The notes under the pieces are model-generated. The model worked only from the letters and a program-made list of their open reading frames with translations, did no database searches and was not told the DNA's origin. From contig DATBFY010000410.1 of assembly GCA_036558265.1 (NCBI GenBank), positions 1 to 10,222 on the forward strand: a DNA stretch of 10,222 nt, in the 5' to 3' direction. Source of the DNA: RYN-433 sp036558265. Its GTDB lineage: Bacteria; Planctomycetota; Phycisphaerae; Tepidisphaerales; Tepidisphaeraceae. Each line of letters opens with the position of its first letter. The stretch's first letter is position 1. This document shows, piece by piece, positions 1 to 8,255 of this stretch. The translations under genes were made by a program, and so were the position numbers.

Positions 1-1
1 A

Positions 2-550
2 GCCAGCGATATTCGTAAAGGTCAGGCCGTCATCATCGACGGCAAGCTGATGGTCGTCACCGGCGCCGATCACAACACGCCCGGCAACCTCCGCGCCAAG
101 GTGCAGTTCAAGATGCGCGACGTGGCCAAGGGCACGATCCAGGACAAGCGCGTCGGCGCGACCGACGACATCCAGACGGCCAACCTCGACCGGCGGCAGG
201 TGGAGTACCTCTACAGCGACGGCGACGGCCACGTGCTGATGGATCTGGAGACCTACGACCAGAACTCGATCCCCAAGGACGTGTTCGGCGACGACATCCT
301 GTACCTCAAGCCCAACACGCAGCTCACCGCCCACTTCCACGACGGCAAGATCGTCTCCTACGACCTGCCCAAGACCGTGGACCTGAAGGTCACCGAGACC
401 CAGCCGGGCATCAAGGGCGCGACCGCCACCAACCAGATGAAGGACGCCGAACTGGAGACCGGCCTCAAGACCCGTGTGCCGCCGTTCATCGAGATCGGCG
501 AGACCATTCGGATCAGCACGGAGTCCGGCGGCTATCTGAGCCGGGCTTAA
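2..550 (+). CDS. efp: Translation elongation factor P (5' end outside window)
   Basis: EF-P binds ribosomes stalled at polyproline stretches, next to the P-site tRNA, and promotes peptide bond formation. The frame is open from the window edge, reading ASDIRKGQAVIIDGKLMVV, so probably only the start codon and a residue or two are missing; the ATG at 50 is internal. The three EF-P beta-barrel domains follow in order: KOW-like N-domain, a middle domain around YLYSDGDGHVLMDLETYDQ, and a C-terminal OB domain with VDLKVTETQPGIKGATAT and the ending ETIRISTESGGYLSRA. The total of about 183 residues is usual for the family. The tip of the first-domain loop reads TPGNLRA. In an ungapped alignment from DGK to KMRD, Asn (codon 86-88) takes the place of E. 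coli Lys34 or the rhamnosylated Arg of Pseudomonas. The central and C-terminal parts also resemble the YeiP-type paralogue, so an EF-P-like label is possible, but the fold assignment is secure. Confidence 0.96.
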   Translation, partial: ASDIRKGQAVIIDGKLMVVTGADHNTPGNLRAKVQFKMRDVAKGTIQDKRVGATDDIQTANLDRRQVEYLYSDGDGHVLMDLETYDQNSIPKDVFGDDILYLKPNTQLTAHFHDGKIVSYDLPKTVDLKVTETQPGIKGATATNQMKDAELETGLKTRVPPFIEIGETIRISTESGGYLSRA

Positions 551-572
551 AGACATTGACTTGAACCAACAG

Positions 573-606
573 AAACGGGTCGAGAGCCCAGGCTCTCGAC
601 CCGTTT
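573..606. terminator. Bidirectional hairpin terminator between efp and adk
   Basis: A perfect 16-bp inverted repeat (573-588 against 591-606) is separated by only 2 nt, so the real loop is probably 4 nt. It lies 22 bp after the efp stop codon and about 20 bp after the adk stop codon on the other strand, in the gap between the two convergent genes. The arms end in AAA/TTT, so each transcript has a short U run at the base of the stem, followed by only moderately T-rich sequence in both directions. Position and symmetry suggest it stops transcription of both genes; the T tracts are weak for a classical intrinsic terminator. Confidence 0.8.
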
Positions 607-626
607 GACGTTTGGGTGTCTTCGGG

Positions 627-1298
627 TCAGCCGATCGTGCCGGCGGCGGCGAGCTCAGAAGGCGGGGTCGCGATGGGGACAGGGTCGTTGTCGTGGCCGT
701 CGTGGTTCTCCTTCAGCGGCACCAGCACCTTGATGATCTCGCCCAGCACACGGATCTGTGACTGCGCCCCGTCGATGTGGACGATCTTTTCGTCCGGGTA
801 ATAGTCCAGGACCGGCTTGGTCTGCTTCTCGTAAACATCGAAGCGCTTGGCGATCACCTCGTCGCTGGCGTCGTCGATCCGGTTCTCCTTGAGCGCGCGG
901 CGGCGCAGGCGCTCGACCATCTTGCCCTGGTCGGCGACCAGGTGAATGACCTTCAGCACGTCGATCGACTCCTCGAGGATCCGCGCCTGGTTCACGCTGC
1001 GCGGCAGTCCGTCCAGGACGATGATCTCGGCCTCAGGGTGGAACTGGTTGATCATCTCCATCCCCTTGAGGTACTGGGTCCAGATCTTGATGGTCAGCTC
1101 GTCGGGCACCAGCTTGCCCTTGGACGTGTAATCCCAGACCGTCCGCCCGGTGGGTGACTGCAGATCCAGCGAGCGGAAGATGTCGCCGGTGGACGAGTGG
1201 AAGAACCCCGGGATCGTGCCCAGGATCTTGCCCTGGGTTCCCTTGCCGCTGCCGGGCGCCCCGAAGAGGAGGATCGTCTTGTAGCGATGTTGGGTCAT
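627..1298 (-). CDS. adk: Adenylate kinase, short-LID type
   Basis: Catalyses ATP + AMP = 2 ADP in the cytoplasm and recycles the AMP made by reactions such as acetyl-CoA synthetase, encoded just upstream. Visible motifs, numbered from the ATG: P-loop GAPGSGKGT (13-21), AMP-binding STGDIFR (36-42), KGKLVPDEL (60-68), DGLPRS (96-101; usually DGFPRT), and NRIDDASDEVIAKRF (139-153) with the LID arginines. The LID is very short: the large insert and the Cys4 zinc site of many bacterial enzymes are missing, as in UMP/CMP-kinase-like and eukaryotic cytosolic forms. A Pro/Asp/His-rich, probably disordered tail of about 25 residues follows the core. The frame can also begin at a GTG at 1304; I prefer the ATG at 1298, which has AAGG about 7 nt upstream. 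UMP/CMP kinase activity cannot be excluded from sequence alone. Confidence 0.94.
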   Translation of the reverse strand: MTQHRYKTILLFGAPGSGKGTQGKILGTIPGFFHSSTGDIFRSLDLQSPTGRTVWDYTSKGKLVPDELTIKIWTQYLKGMEMINQFHPEAEIIVLDGLPRSVNQARILEESIDVLKVIHLVADQGKMVERLRRRALKENRIDDASDEVIAKRFDVYEKQTKPVLDYYPDEKIVHIDGAQSQIRVLGEIIKVLVPLKENHDGHDNDPVPIATPPSELAAAGTIG

Positions 1299-1319
1299 GG
1301 TCACCTTGTCCGTTGAGAG

Positions 1320-1347
1320 ATTATGAAGCCAGATGTGATCAGGGCAA
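1320..1347 (-). promoter_or_regulatory. Candidate sigma70-type promoter of adk
   Basis: On the minus strand, TTGCCC (1342-1347) and CATAAT (1320-1325) are separated by 16 bp and match 4/6 and 5/6 positions of the -35 and -10 consensus. They sit in the 114-120 bp gap between acs and adk, with the -10 box about 20 bp upstream of the adk start, which would give a very short leader. This would let adk be transcribed independently of acs. The call rests on pattern matching alone. Confidence 0.35.
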
Positions 1348-1418
1348 GGTAGAACCCGGTGGGAGACAGCGATTTTTGTAAGGCGGCTTGCTTATCGGAC
1401 CTGTTCGGGGCACTTCGT

Positions 1419-3422
<2,004 letters not shown>

Positions 3423-3478
3423 CGGGATGAGCCTCCGGGATAAATGGGATCGACTCCGATGAATGGTAAACGCACGAT

Positions 3479-3487
3479 GGGGTGATC
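3479..3487 (+). promoter_or_regulatory. Extended Shine-Dalgarno of the YncE/phosphatase gene
   Basis: GGGGTGATC differs at one position from GAGGTGATC, the complement of the 16S rRNA 3' end. Its G run ends 9 nt before the ATG at 3492. The alternative ATG at 3522 has no comparable site, and a small hairpin (GCGGG / CCCGC around 3504-3519) lies just before it. This supports 3492 as the start. Confidence 0.5.
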
Positions 3488-3491
3488 GCCA

Positions 3492-6128
3492 ATGGGTCGT
3501 TCGGCGGGTAGATTCCCGCGGATGGACAAAGGCGCGTGGATCGCGGTGCTGGCGGCGGTCGTGCTGAGTTCGTGCTCCCGGCGGCTGCCGCCCAACCCCC
3601 CGGATGCCGTCGGTGCGGCTCAGGATGACGGCGTGATCGTCCCCACCCGGCAACTGATCCGACCCGCGGGGCAGACGGTCGAGCTCTCGGGCAGGCCGGT
3701 GGACCTGGTCCTCTCGCCGGATGGCAAGACCGCTTACGTCAAGAACGACCGAAGCGTGCTCGTCATCGACGCCGAATCGTGGTCCATCCGCCAGCAGTTG
3801 CCCTACGCCGAGAAGGAGGGGGGCTCGATGCACGGCATCGCGATCGCGCGCGACGGCTCGAGCCTCTTCGTGACCACCACGCTCAACCGGCTTCGCGAGG
3901 CGGTCGTCCGCAAGGATGGGAAACTCGCCTGGAGAACCACGGTCTCCTTCCCCGGCCTGCAGCCAAAGAAGGCGGCATACCCCTGCGGCGTGGCGCTCTC
4001 CGATGATGGCCAAACCGCCTGGGTCTGCCTGTCGATGAACAACGCGCTTGCGGTCGTCGACCTGGAAAACCTACAAATGCATGCGCAGATCCCGGTTGGC
4101 GTGGCGCCGTACGGGGTGGCGGTGTCGAGGGATCGATCGCTGGCATACGTGACCAACTGGGGCGGACGACGCGCCAAACGCGGCGACAAGACCGCCAAGT
4201 CCGCCGGCACCAACACGGTCGTGAACGAGCGCGGCGTCGCTTCCAGCGGAACCGTCTCGATCGTGGACCTGAACGCGCGCAAGGAACTCGCGCAGATCGA
4301 CGTCGGCCTTCATCCGGCCGATCTCAAGTTGAGCGCCGACGGCTCGCGCCTCTACGTCGCCAACGCGAACTCCGACACCGTCAGCGTCATCGACACCGCG
4401 GCGCGGAAGGTGACCGAGACGATCCTGGTCCGCCCGGACGAGACCCTCCCCTTCGGCAGCGCGAGCAACGCCCTGGCGCTGTCGGCAGATGGGAAAACGC
4501 TGTTCGTTGCCAACGGCGGCAACAACGCGGTGGCCGTGGTCCATCTCGACAACGCCGGCGCCAGCCGCGTGACCGGCTTTGTCCCCGCGGGCTGGTATCC
4601 CGGCGCCCTCGCGACCGACGGAACCAACGTGTACGTCGCCAACGTCAAGGGGATCGGCTCGCGCCGGCCAAAGCCCAATCAGAAAGGCTGGGCCGTGCAG
4701 CAGTACCAGGGGACGGTGACGAAGGTCTCCATCCCGTCCGCTGACCAGCTTCAGTCCTATACCCGCCGCGTCCGGGAGGACGCGCGCGTGCCCCAGGCCC
4801 TGGCCGCGTGGGAGCGGGCCCAGACCGACGCGCCCCCCCTGCCCGTCCCCATGCGCGTCGGCGAGCCCTCCGTTTTCGAGCACGTCGTCTACGTCATCAA
4901 GGAGAACCGCACCTACGACCAGGTGCTTGGTGACATCGGCCGCGGCAACAGCGATCCGCGCCTGTGCGTCTTCGGATCGGACGTCACGCCCAACCATCAC
5001 GCGCTGGCGCAGGAATTCGTGCTGCTCGACAACTACTACTGCAACGGCGTGGTCTCCGCCGACGGCCACGCCTGGGCGACCGAAGGGCTCGCGGTCGATT
5101 ACCTCGAGAAAGCCTTCGGCGGATTCGCGCGCAGCTACCCGTTCGGCGGTGACGATCCCCTCGCCTTCGCCTCCACCGGATTCATCTGGGACAACGTCCT
5201 GCTCCACGGCCGATCGTTCCGCAACTACGGCGAGATGGCGCTCTCGTCTCTCGAACCCAAGACCGCGAAGTTCCTCGACGTTTACGACGACTGGAAGCGC
5301 GGGACGACCCGGGTGAAGATCAAGCAGAACATCGCCATCGAGGCGCTGCGCCGCTACTCCTGCCCTGATTACCCCGGCTGGAACCTGAAGGTTCCCGATG
5401 CGCTTCGATTGCGTGTCTTCATGCGGGAATTCGACGAGGCGCAGCGCACCGGCGAGTGGCCCAGCTTCGTGACCGTCTACCTCCCCAGCGATCACACCTC
5501 CGGCACCGGCGAGAACGCCCCCACGCCCGCATCGCAGGTGGCCGACAACGACCTGGCGGTCGGGAAACTGATCGAGGCGATCAGTCACAGCCGCTTCTGG
5601 GCCACGACCTGCATCTTCGTCATCGAGGACGACCCTCAGGCCGGCTTCGATCACGTGGACGGACACCGCTCGTTCTGCCTGGTCGCCAGCCCCTACACCC
5701 TGCGCGGCCAGGTAGTCAGCGCGTTCTACAACCAGACGTCGGTGCTGCACACGATGGAGCTGATGCTCGGTCTCCCGCCGATGAACCAGATGGACGCCCT
5801 GGCGCCGGTCATGCGGGAATGCTTCATGGAGAAGCCGGACCTGACCCCCTACACCGCCCGGCCCAACTGGGTGCCGCTGGACCGGATGAATCCCAAGAAG
5901 GCGAAGATGGCCGGGCTGGAGTTGGAGCTCGCCACAAAGAGCGAGGCGATGGACCTGACCCAGCCCGACCGTGCTGATGATGACACGCTCAACCGGATCC
6001 TCTGGCACTCGGTCAAAGGCGCCCGATCGCCCTACCCGGCGGACTTCGCGGGCGCCCACGGGCGCGGGTTGAACGGATTAAGGCTCACGCCGACGCACGG
6101 CGATGGTGATGACGACGATGACGATTGA
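3492..6128 (+). CDS. Bifunctional YncE-type beta-propeller / alkaline phosphatase-fold lipoprotein
   Basis: Predicted exported lipoprotein of 878 residues. Residues 1-28 form a signal peptide with arginines and a lysine, a hydrophobic core, and lipobox LSSC with Cys28. A YncE-like propeller covers about 60-410, with repeated blades of the type LSPDGKTAYV, LSADGSRLYVANANSDTVSVID and LSADGKTLFVANGGNNAVAVV. A phosphoesterase domain of the phospholipase C/AcpA kind covers about 460-800. It has YVIKENRTYDQVLGD (467-481), where Thr474 would be the nucleophile, DHTSG (667-671) and EDDPQAGFDHVDGHR (712-726), the expected metal ligands. Substrate is unknown; a phosphate ester is likely, and the propeller may bind a partner or surface. 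The protein ends in a run of aspartates (codons 6102-6125). A start at 3522 (MDKGAW) would also keep a complete lipoprotein signal. The gene diverges from acs and has its own terminator at 6219-6250. Confidence 0.92.
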   Translation: MGRSAGRFPRMDKGAWIAVLAAVVLSSCSRRLPPNPPDAVGAAQDDGVIVPTRQLIRPAGQTVELSGRPVDLVLSPDGKTAYVKNDRSVLVIDAESWSIRQQLPYAEKEGGSMHGIAIARDGSSLFVTTTLNRLREAVVRKDGKLAWRTTVSFPGLQPKKAAYPCGVALSDDGQTAWVCLSMNNALAVVDLENLQMHAQIPVGVAPYGVAVSRDRSLAYVTNWGGRRAKRGDKTAKSAGTNTVVNERGVASSGTVSIVDLNARKELAQIDVGLHPADLKLSADGSRLYVANANSDTVSVIDTAARKVTETILVRPDETLPFGSASNALALSADGKTLFVANGGNNAVAVVHLDNAGASRVTGFVPAGWYPGALATDGTNVYVANVKGIGSRRPKPNQKGWAVQQYQGTVTKVSIPSADQLQSYTRRVREDARVPQALAAWERAQTDAPPLPVPMRVGEPSVFEHVVYVIKENRTYDQVLGDIGRGNSDPRLCVFGSDVTPNHHALAQEFVLLDNYYCNGVVSADGHAWATEGLAVDYLEKAFGGFARSYPFGGDDPLAFASTGFIWDNVLLHGRSFRNYGEMALSSLEPKTAKFLDVYDDWKRGTTRVKIKQNIAIEALRRYSCPDYPGWNLKVPDALRLRVFMREFDEAQRTGEWPSFVTVYLPSDHTSGTGENAPTPASQVADNDLAVGKLIEAISHSRFWATTCIFVIEDDPQAGFDHVDGHRSFCLVASPYTLRGQVVSAFYNQTSVLHTMELMLGLPPMNQMDALAPVMRECFMEKPDLTPYTARPNWVPLDRMNPKKAKMAGLELELATKSEAMDLTQPDRADDDTLNRILWHSVKGARSPYPADFAGAHGRGLNGLRLTPTHGDGDDDDDD

Positions 6129-6212
6129 TGCGTCCGTGAGCGCGGCGGTGGACGCCCGGGCGCTGCGGCGACGACGTCCGAAACGATGAGGGTGGGAGTG
6201 AGAGTTTCGTTC

Positions 6213-7682
6213 TCATCCGCACCCCCTCGACTGAGGGGGTGCATTTTTTTGCACATCGGTTTCGGCGTCGCCGTTTCCGTCCCCGTCGGAGTCGCCATCG
6301 GCCTCGCCTATCGCACAGCCTCCCAGGAGCTTGCGGTTGAGCGAGCCGCCGCGGAAGAGGAGCTCGTCGAGCGCGTCGCGCACGTCGGGTAGCTCGATCC
6401 CAGGCGTGTCGTGACGTTCCAGGTGGAACTGGATGGAGCGTCGCATCAACTCCTTGATGAACGCGGCGCTGACACCCTGGGTGCGGGCGACGATCCCGCG
6501 GACGACGTCGTCGGCGGGGGTGGCGCCGCCGGCGTACAGGCGGATCAGGCGCTCGCGGCCGGGGTCATCGGGCAACGGGAACTCGATCGCCTGATCGACG
6601 CGTCCGGGGCGTGAGGCGAGCGCCGCTTCCAATGCCTCGGGGCGGTTGGTGGTCAGGACGAAGAGCACGTCGGCGTCGGCCTTGAGCCCGTCCATCTCGT
6701 TGAGCAGCTTGTTGAGGAGCACCTCCTCGCAGGGGCTGCCCATGTTGGCGCGGTCGCGGGCGATCAGGTCAACGTCTTCGATGACGACGAGGCTGGGTTG
6801 CAGCAGCCTGGCCAGGGTCATGTATTCGGCGAGCAACCCGACCTGCTCGGCGGTGACGATCAGGGTGGTGTGGCCTGGCAGCGAGCCGGCCAGGTAATGA
6901 ATCGTATGGGTCTTGCCGGTCCCGGGCGGGCCGTAAAACAAGACGCCCTTTTTTGTCGCCTGTCGGGCGGCGGCCAATTGCGGCCTGCGACGAACGAACT
7001 GCACGACGTTTCGCTCGAGAAGTTGCAGCGTGGCGTCGGGGAGCACGACCTGCTCGCGTTCGACGGTGCGCAACCGGTGCACCAGGATCCCCGAGGATTG
7101 GCCGGAGTAAGAGGCCTTCTCCTCCAGGGAGAGGATCTTGCCGCGATAGGACTGGGCCTTGAGCACCGATTCTTCGAGGTGCTCGAAGAAGCGTTGCGCG
7201 ATGTCGCGCCCGGCGGCGTCGTTGGGTGTGGCGATCTGGAATTTCATCCCCTTGGCCTCGCCGTAGCGCATGGCCGGTGCGAGCAGGACGGCGTACGGCG
7301 TCTTGCGCTGGCGCAGGAGCCACAGGCCGTTCTTCAGGCAGCGCACGGGCTGTTCGTCGCCGATATGAACCTCCTCGAATTGCGGCGCGACCGCGACGGC
7401 GGCGCTATGGTCCTTGACGATCAGGCCGGGAAAATCGAGCCCCTCGTGGGCGTATTCTTTGCGGACTCCGGCAAAGTAATCGACGCGCGTGTCCGTGGAG
7501 AACAGGCGGTCGACCGCCAGCTGGAGGTCGGCTCGCACACGGTAGGGGAACTGTCGCTCGGCGACGGTGATCTCGTCGAGGGGCAACGGGTCGAAGTGGC
7601 GGCGGAGCAGGCGGGCGGTGAGGAGCTCGTCGTCCATCCGTTTGCCGCGCTTCCTGGACTTCTTCTTGCGTTGGCGTGACAT
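6213..7682 (-). CDS. AAA+ ATPase, BCS1/FtsH-like ATPase module with unclassified N-domain
   Basis: A 489-residue protein that should use ATP hydrolysis to remodel an unknown substrate. Residues 1-15 are almost all Lys/Arg/Ser/Gln. An N-domain of about 200 residues follows, with ERQFPYRVRADLQLAVD (42-58); I do not recognise its function. The ATPase module holds Walker A GPPGTGKT (251-258), Walker B VVIEDVD (299-305) with Glu-Asp instead of the usual Asp-Glu (a swap also seen in BCS1), sensor 1 TTN (344-346), the RPGRVD motif (358-363) and a C-terminal helical part with GVSAAFIKELMRR (403-415). The last 30 residues begin with an acidic Gly-Asp stretch and end in codons overlapping the opposite gene's terminator. 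AAGGAGG ends 3 nt before the ATG, rather close; Met16 is an alternative start. I see no protease domain or membrane helix, and no neighbour gives a clear partner. Confidence 0.9.
   Translation of the reverse strand: MSRQRKKKSRKRGKRMDDELLTARLLRRHFDPLPLDEITVAERQFPYRVRADLQLAVDRLFSTDTRVDYFAGVRKEYAHEGLDFPGLIVKDHSAAVAVAPQFEEVHIGDEQPVRCLKNGLWLLRQRKTPYAVLLAPAMRYGEAKGMKFQIATPNDAAGRDIAQRFFEHLEESVLKAQSYRGKILSLEEKASYSGQSSGILVHRLRTVEREQVVLPDATLQLLERNVVQFVRRRPQLAAARQATKKGVLFYGPPGTGKTHTIHYLAGSLPGHTTLIVTAEQVGLLAEYMTLARLLQPSLVVIEDVDLIARDRANMGSPCEEVLLNKLLNEMDGLKADADVLFVLTTNRPEALEAALASRPGRVDQAIEFPLPDDPGRERLIRLYAGGATPADDVVRGIVARTQGVSAAFIKELMRRSIQFHLERHDTPGIELPDVRDALDELLFRGGSLNRKLLGGCAIGEADGDSDGDGNGDAETDVQKNAPPQSRGCG
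6219..6250 (+). terminator. Strong intrinsic terminator of the YncE/phosphatase gene
   Basis: A perfect 10-bp GC-rich stem (6219-6228 with 6233-6242) with loop GACT is followed by A and seven T (6244-6250). It lies 91 bp after the plus-strand stop codon. On the minus strand no T run follows the hairpin, so it should act only on plus-strand transcripts. It overlaps the last codons of the convergent ATPase gene. Confidence 0.88.
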
Positions 7683-7701
7683 AACCCTCCTTCGCAGGGT
7701 T
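7683..7701 (-). promoter_or_regulatory. Hairpin covering the ATPase ribosome-binding site
   Basis: On the minus strand AACCCT and AGGGTT form a 6-bp stem around the 7-nt loop GCGAAGG, directly abutting the ATG at 7682. Half of the Shine-Dalgarno AAGGAGGG is in the loop and half in the stem. If formed in mRNA, it would limit initiation. The short stem may be weak or fortuitous. Confidence 0.3.
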
Positions 7702-7779
7702 TGGGGGCGAGGCGAAGCGAAGTATGACTGCCGCGGCTATGGGAACGCCAAGCCGCGAGACGCCCCACGCGACTGACGT

Positions 7780-7837
7780 GTTCCGATCGGCGATCCTGAC
7801 ACGCACGGGTAACGGGTGTCGCCGGTCCGATCGGAAC
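7780..7837. repeat. Interrupted dyad with two CCGATCGG palindromes
   Basis: GTTCCGATCGG (7780-7790) and CCGATCGGAAC (7827-7837) are perfect inverted repeats of 11 bp. Each contains the self-complementary octamer CCGATCGG, so the two copies are also 9-bp direct repeats (TCCGATCGG) 44 bp apart, near four helical turns. Between them GACAC (7798-7802) and GTGTC (7816-7820) add a nested stem, and ACGGGTA/ACGGGTG forms a short direct repeat. The element sits in the divergent intergenic region, 36 bp before the DUF6504 start and about 100 bp before the ATPase start. It could be a double operator for a dimeric regulator or a cruciform/RNA hairpin; no T run follows, so a terminator is unlikely. Confidence 0.5.
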
Positions 7838-7872
7838 TCTGATCGCGACCGCAAATCGGTTCCAATGGTGGG

Positions 7873-8190
7873 ATGCCGGATGAGATGGGCGAGGAATTCG
7901 TCAGCGAGGCGATCGAGCCGGTGGCGGGGAGCTTTGAAGCGTCGGCGATGGCGCGCGGGGAGGCTGGGGCGCCGCGGGCGTTCGCCTGGCGCGGCAACTC
8001 CTACGTCGTCGCGCGGATGCTGGGGGCGTGGAAAAGCAGCTCGGCGGACCGGGGCGAGATGTACCTGCGGCGGCACTGGTACCGCGTGGAGACCGAGTCG
8101 GGGGAGCGGATGACGATCTACTGCGAGCGGCAGGCGCGGAGCGCCAAGGCGGCGAAGAAGAGGTGGTGGTTGTATAGCGTGGAGCGGTGA
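7873..8190 (+). CDS. DUF6504 family protein
   Basis: A small soluble protein of 105 residues with the family pattern as I recall it: EAIEPVAGSFEASAMARGE (12-30), FAWRGNSYVV (37-46), EMYLRRHWYRVET (62-74), RMTIYCERQ (79-87) and the ending KKRWWLY (95-101). The basic and aromatic content (RRHWYRV, KKRWWLY) could suit nucleic acid or partner binding, but function is unknown. From memory, similar domains occur at the C-terminus of some Y-family polymerase/ImuB-like proteins, which would hint at DNA repair; this is a weak lead and no such gene is in the window. There is no signal peptide or membrane segment. The start is uncertain: GGTGG is very close to the ATG at 7873, and the in-frame ATG at 7885 (MGEEFVSE) would still keep the whole domain. 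Confidence 0.82.
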   Translation: MPDEMGEEFVSEAIEPVAGSFEASAMARGEAGAPRAFAWRGNSYVVARMLGAWKSSSADRGEMYLRRHWYRVETESGERMTIYCERQARSAKAAKKRWWLYSVER

Positions 8191-8255
8191 GGAGTTGCAG
8201 GGCACGTCCGATGTTTCTCCTGAAGAGCTAGGCCGCTGAAGCCGCTAGCCCGCTG

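Noticed and set aside
3423..3491. Promoter boxes in the acs/lipoprotein divergent gap
   Set aside because: Both promoters should be in or near this gap, but I found only weak partial matches (for example TTTATC, GATAAA) with no paired -35 at proper spacing.
3423..4013. Upstream extension of the acs reading frame to 4013
   Set aside because: It is antisense to the propeller coding sequence, is rich in Arg/His/Pro without domain signal, and the ATG at 3422 has a good Shine-Dalgarno and matches the known Acs N-terminus.
4071..6059. 662-codon open frame antisense to the lipoprotein gene
   Set aside because: Shadow of a high-GC gene: its composition is Gly/Arg/Val/Asp low complexity and no recognisable motif occurs, while the sense frame has complete domains.
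6798..7679. 293-codon plus-strand frame opposite the ATPase gene
   Set aside because: Shadow frame; the minus strand encodes Walker A, Walker B and sensor motifs in order.
8226..8250. Possible hairpin GCTAG...CTAGC as terminator for DUF6504 and the 8256 gene
   Set aside because: Only 5 bp plus a bulged 2 bp and no T run; the GCCGCT repeats in it are direct, not inverted.
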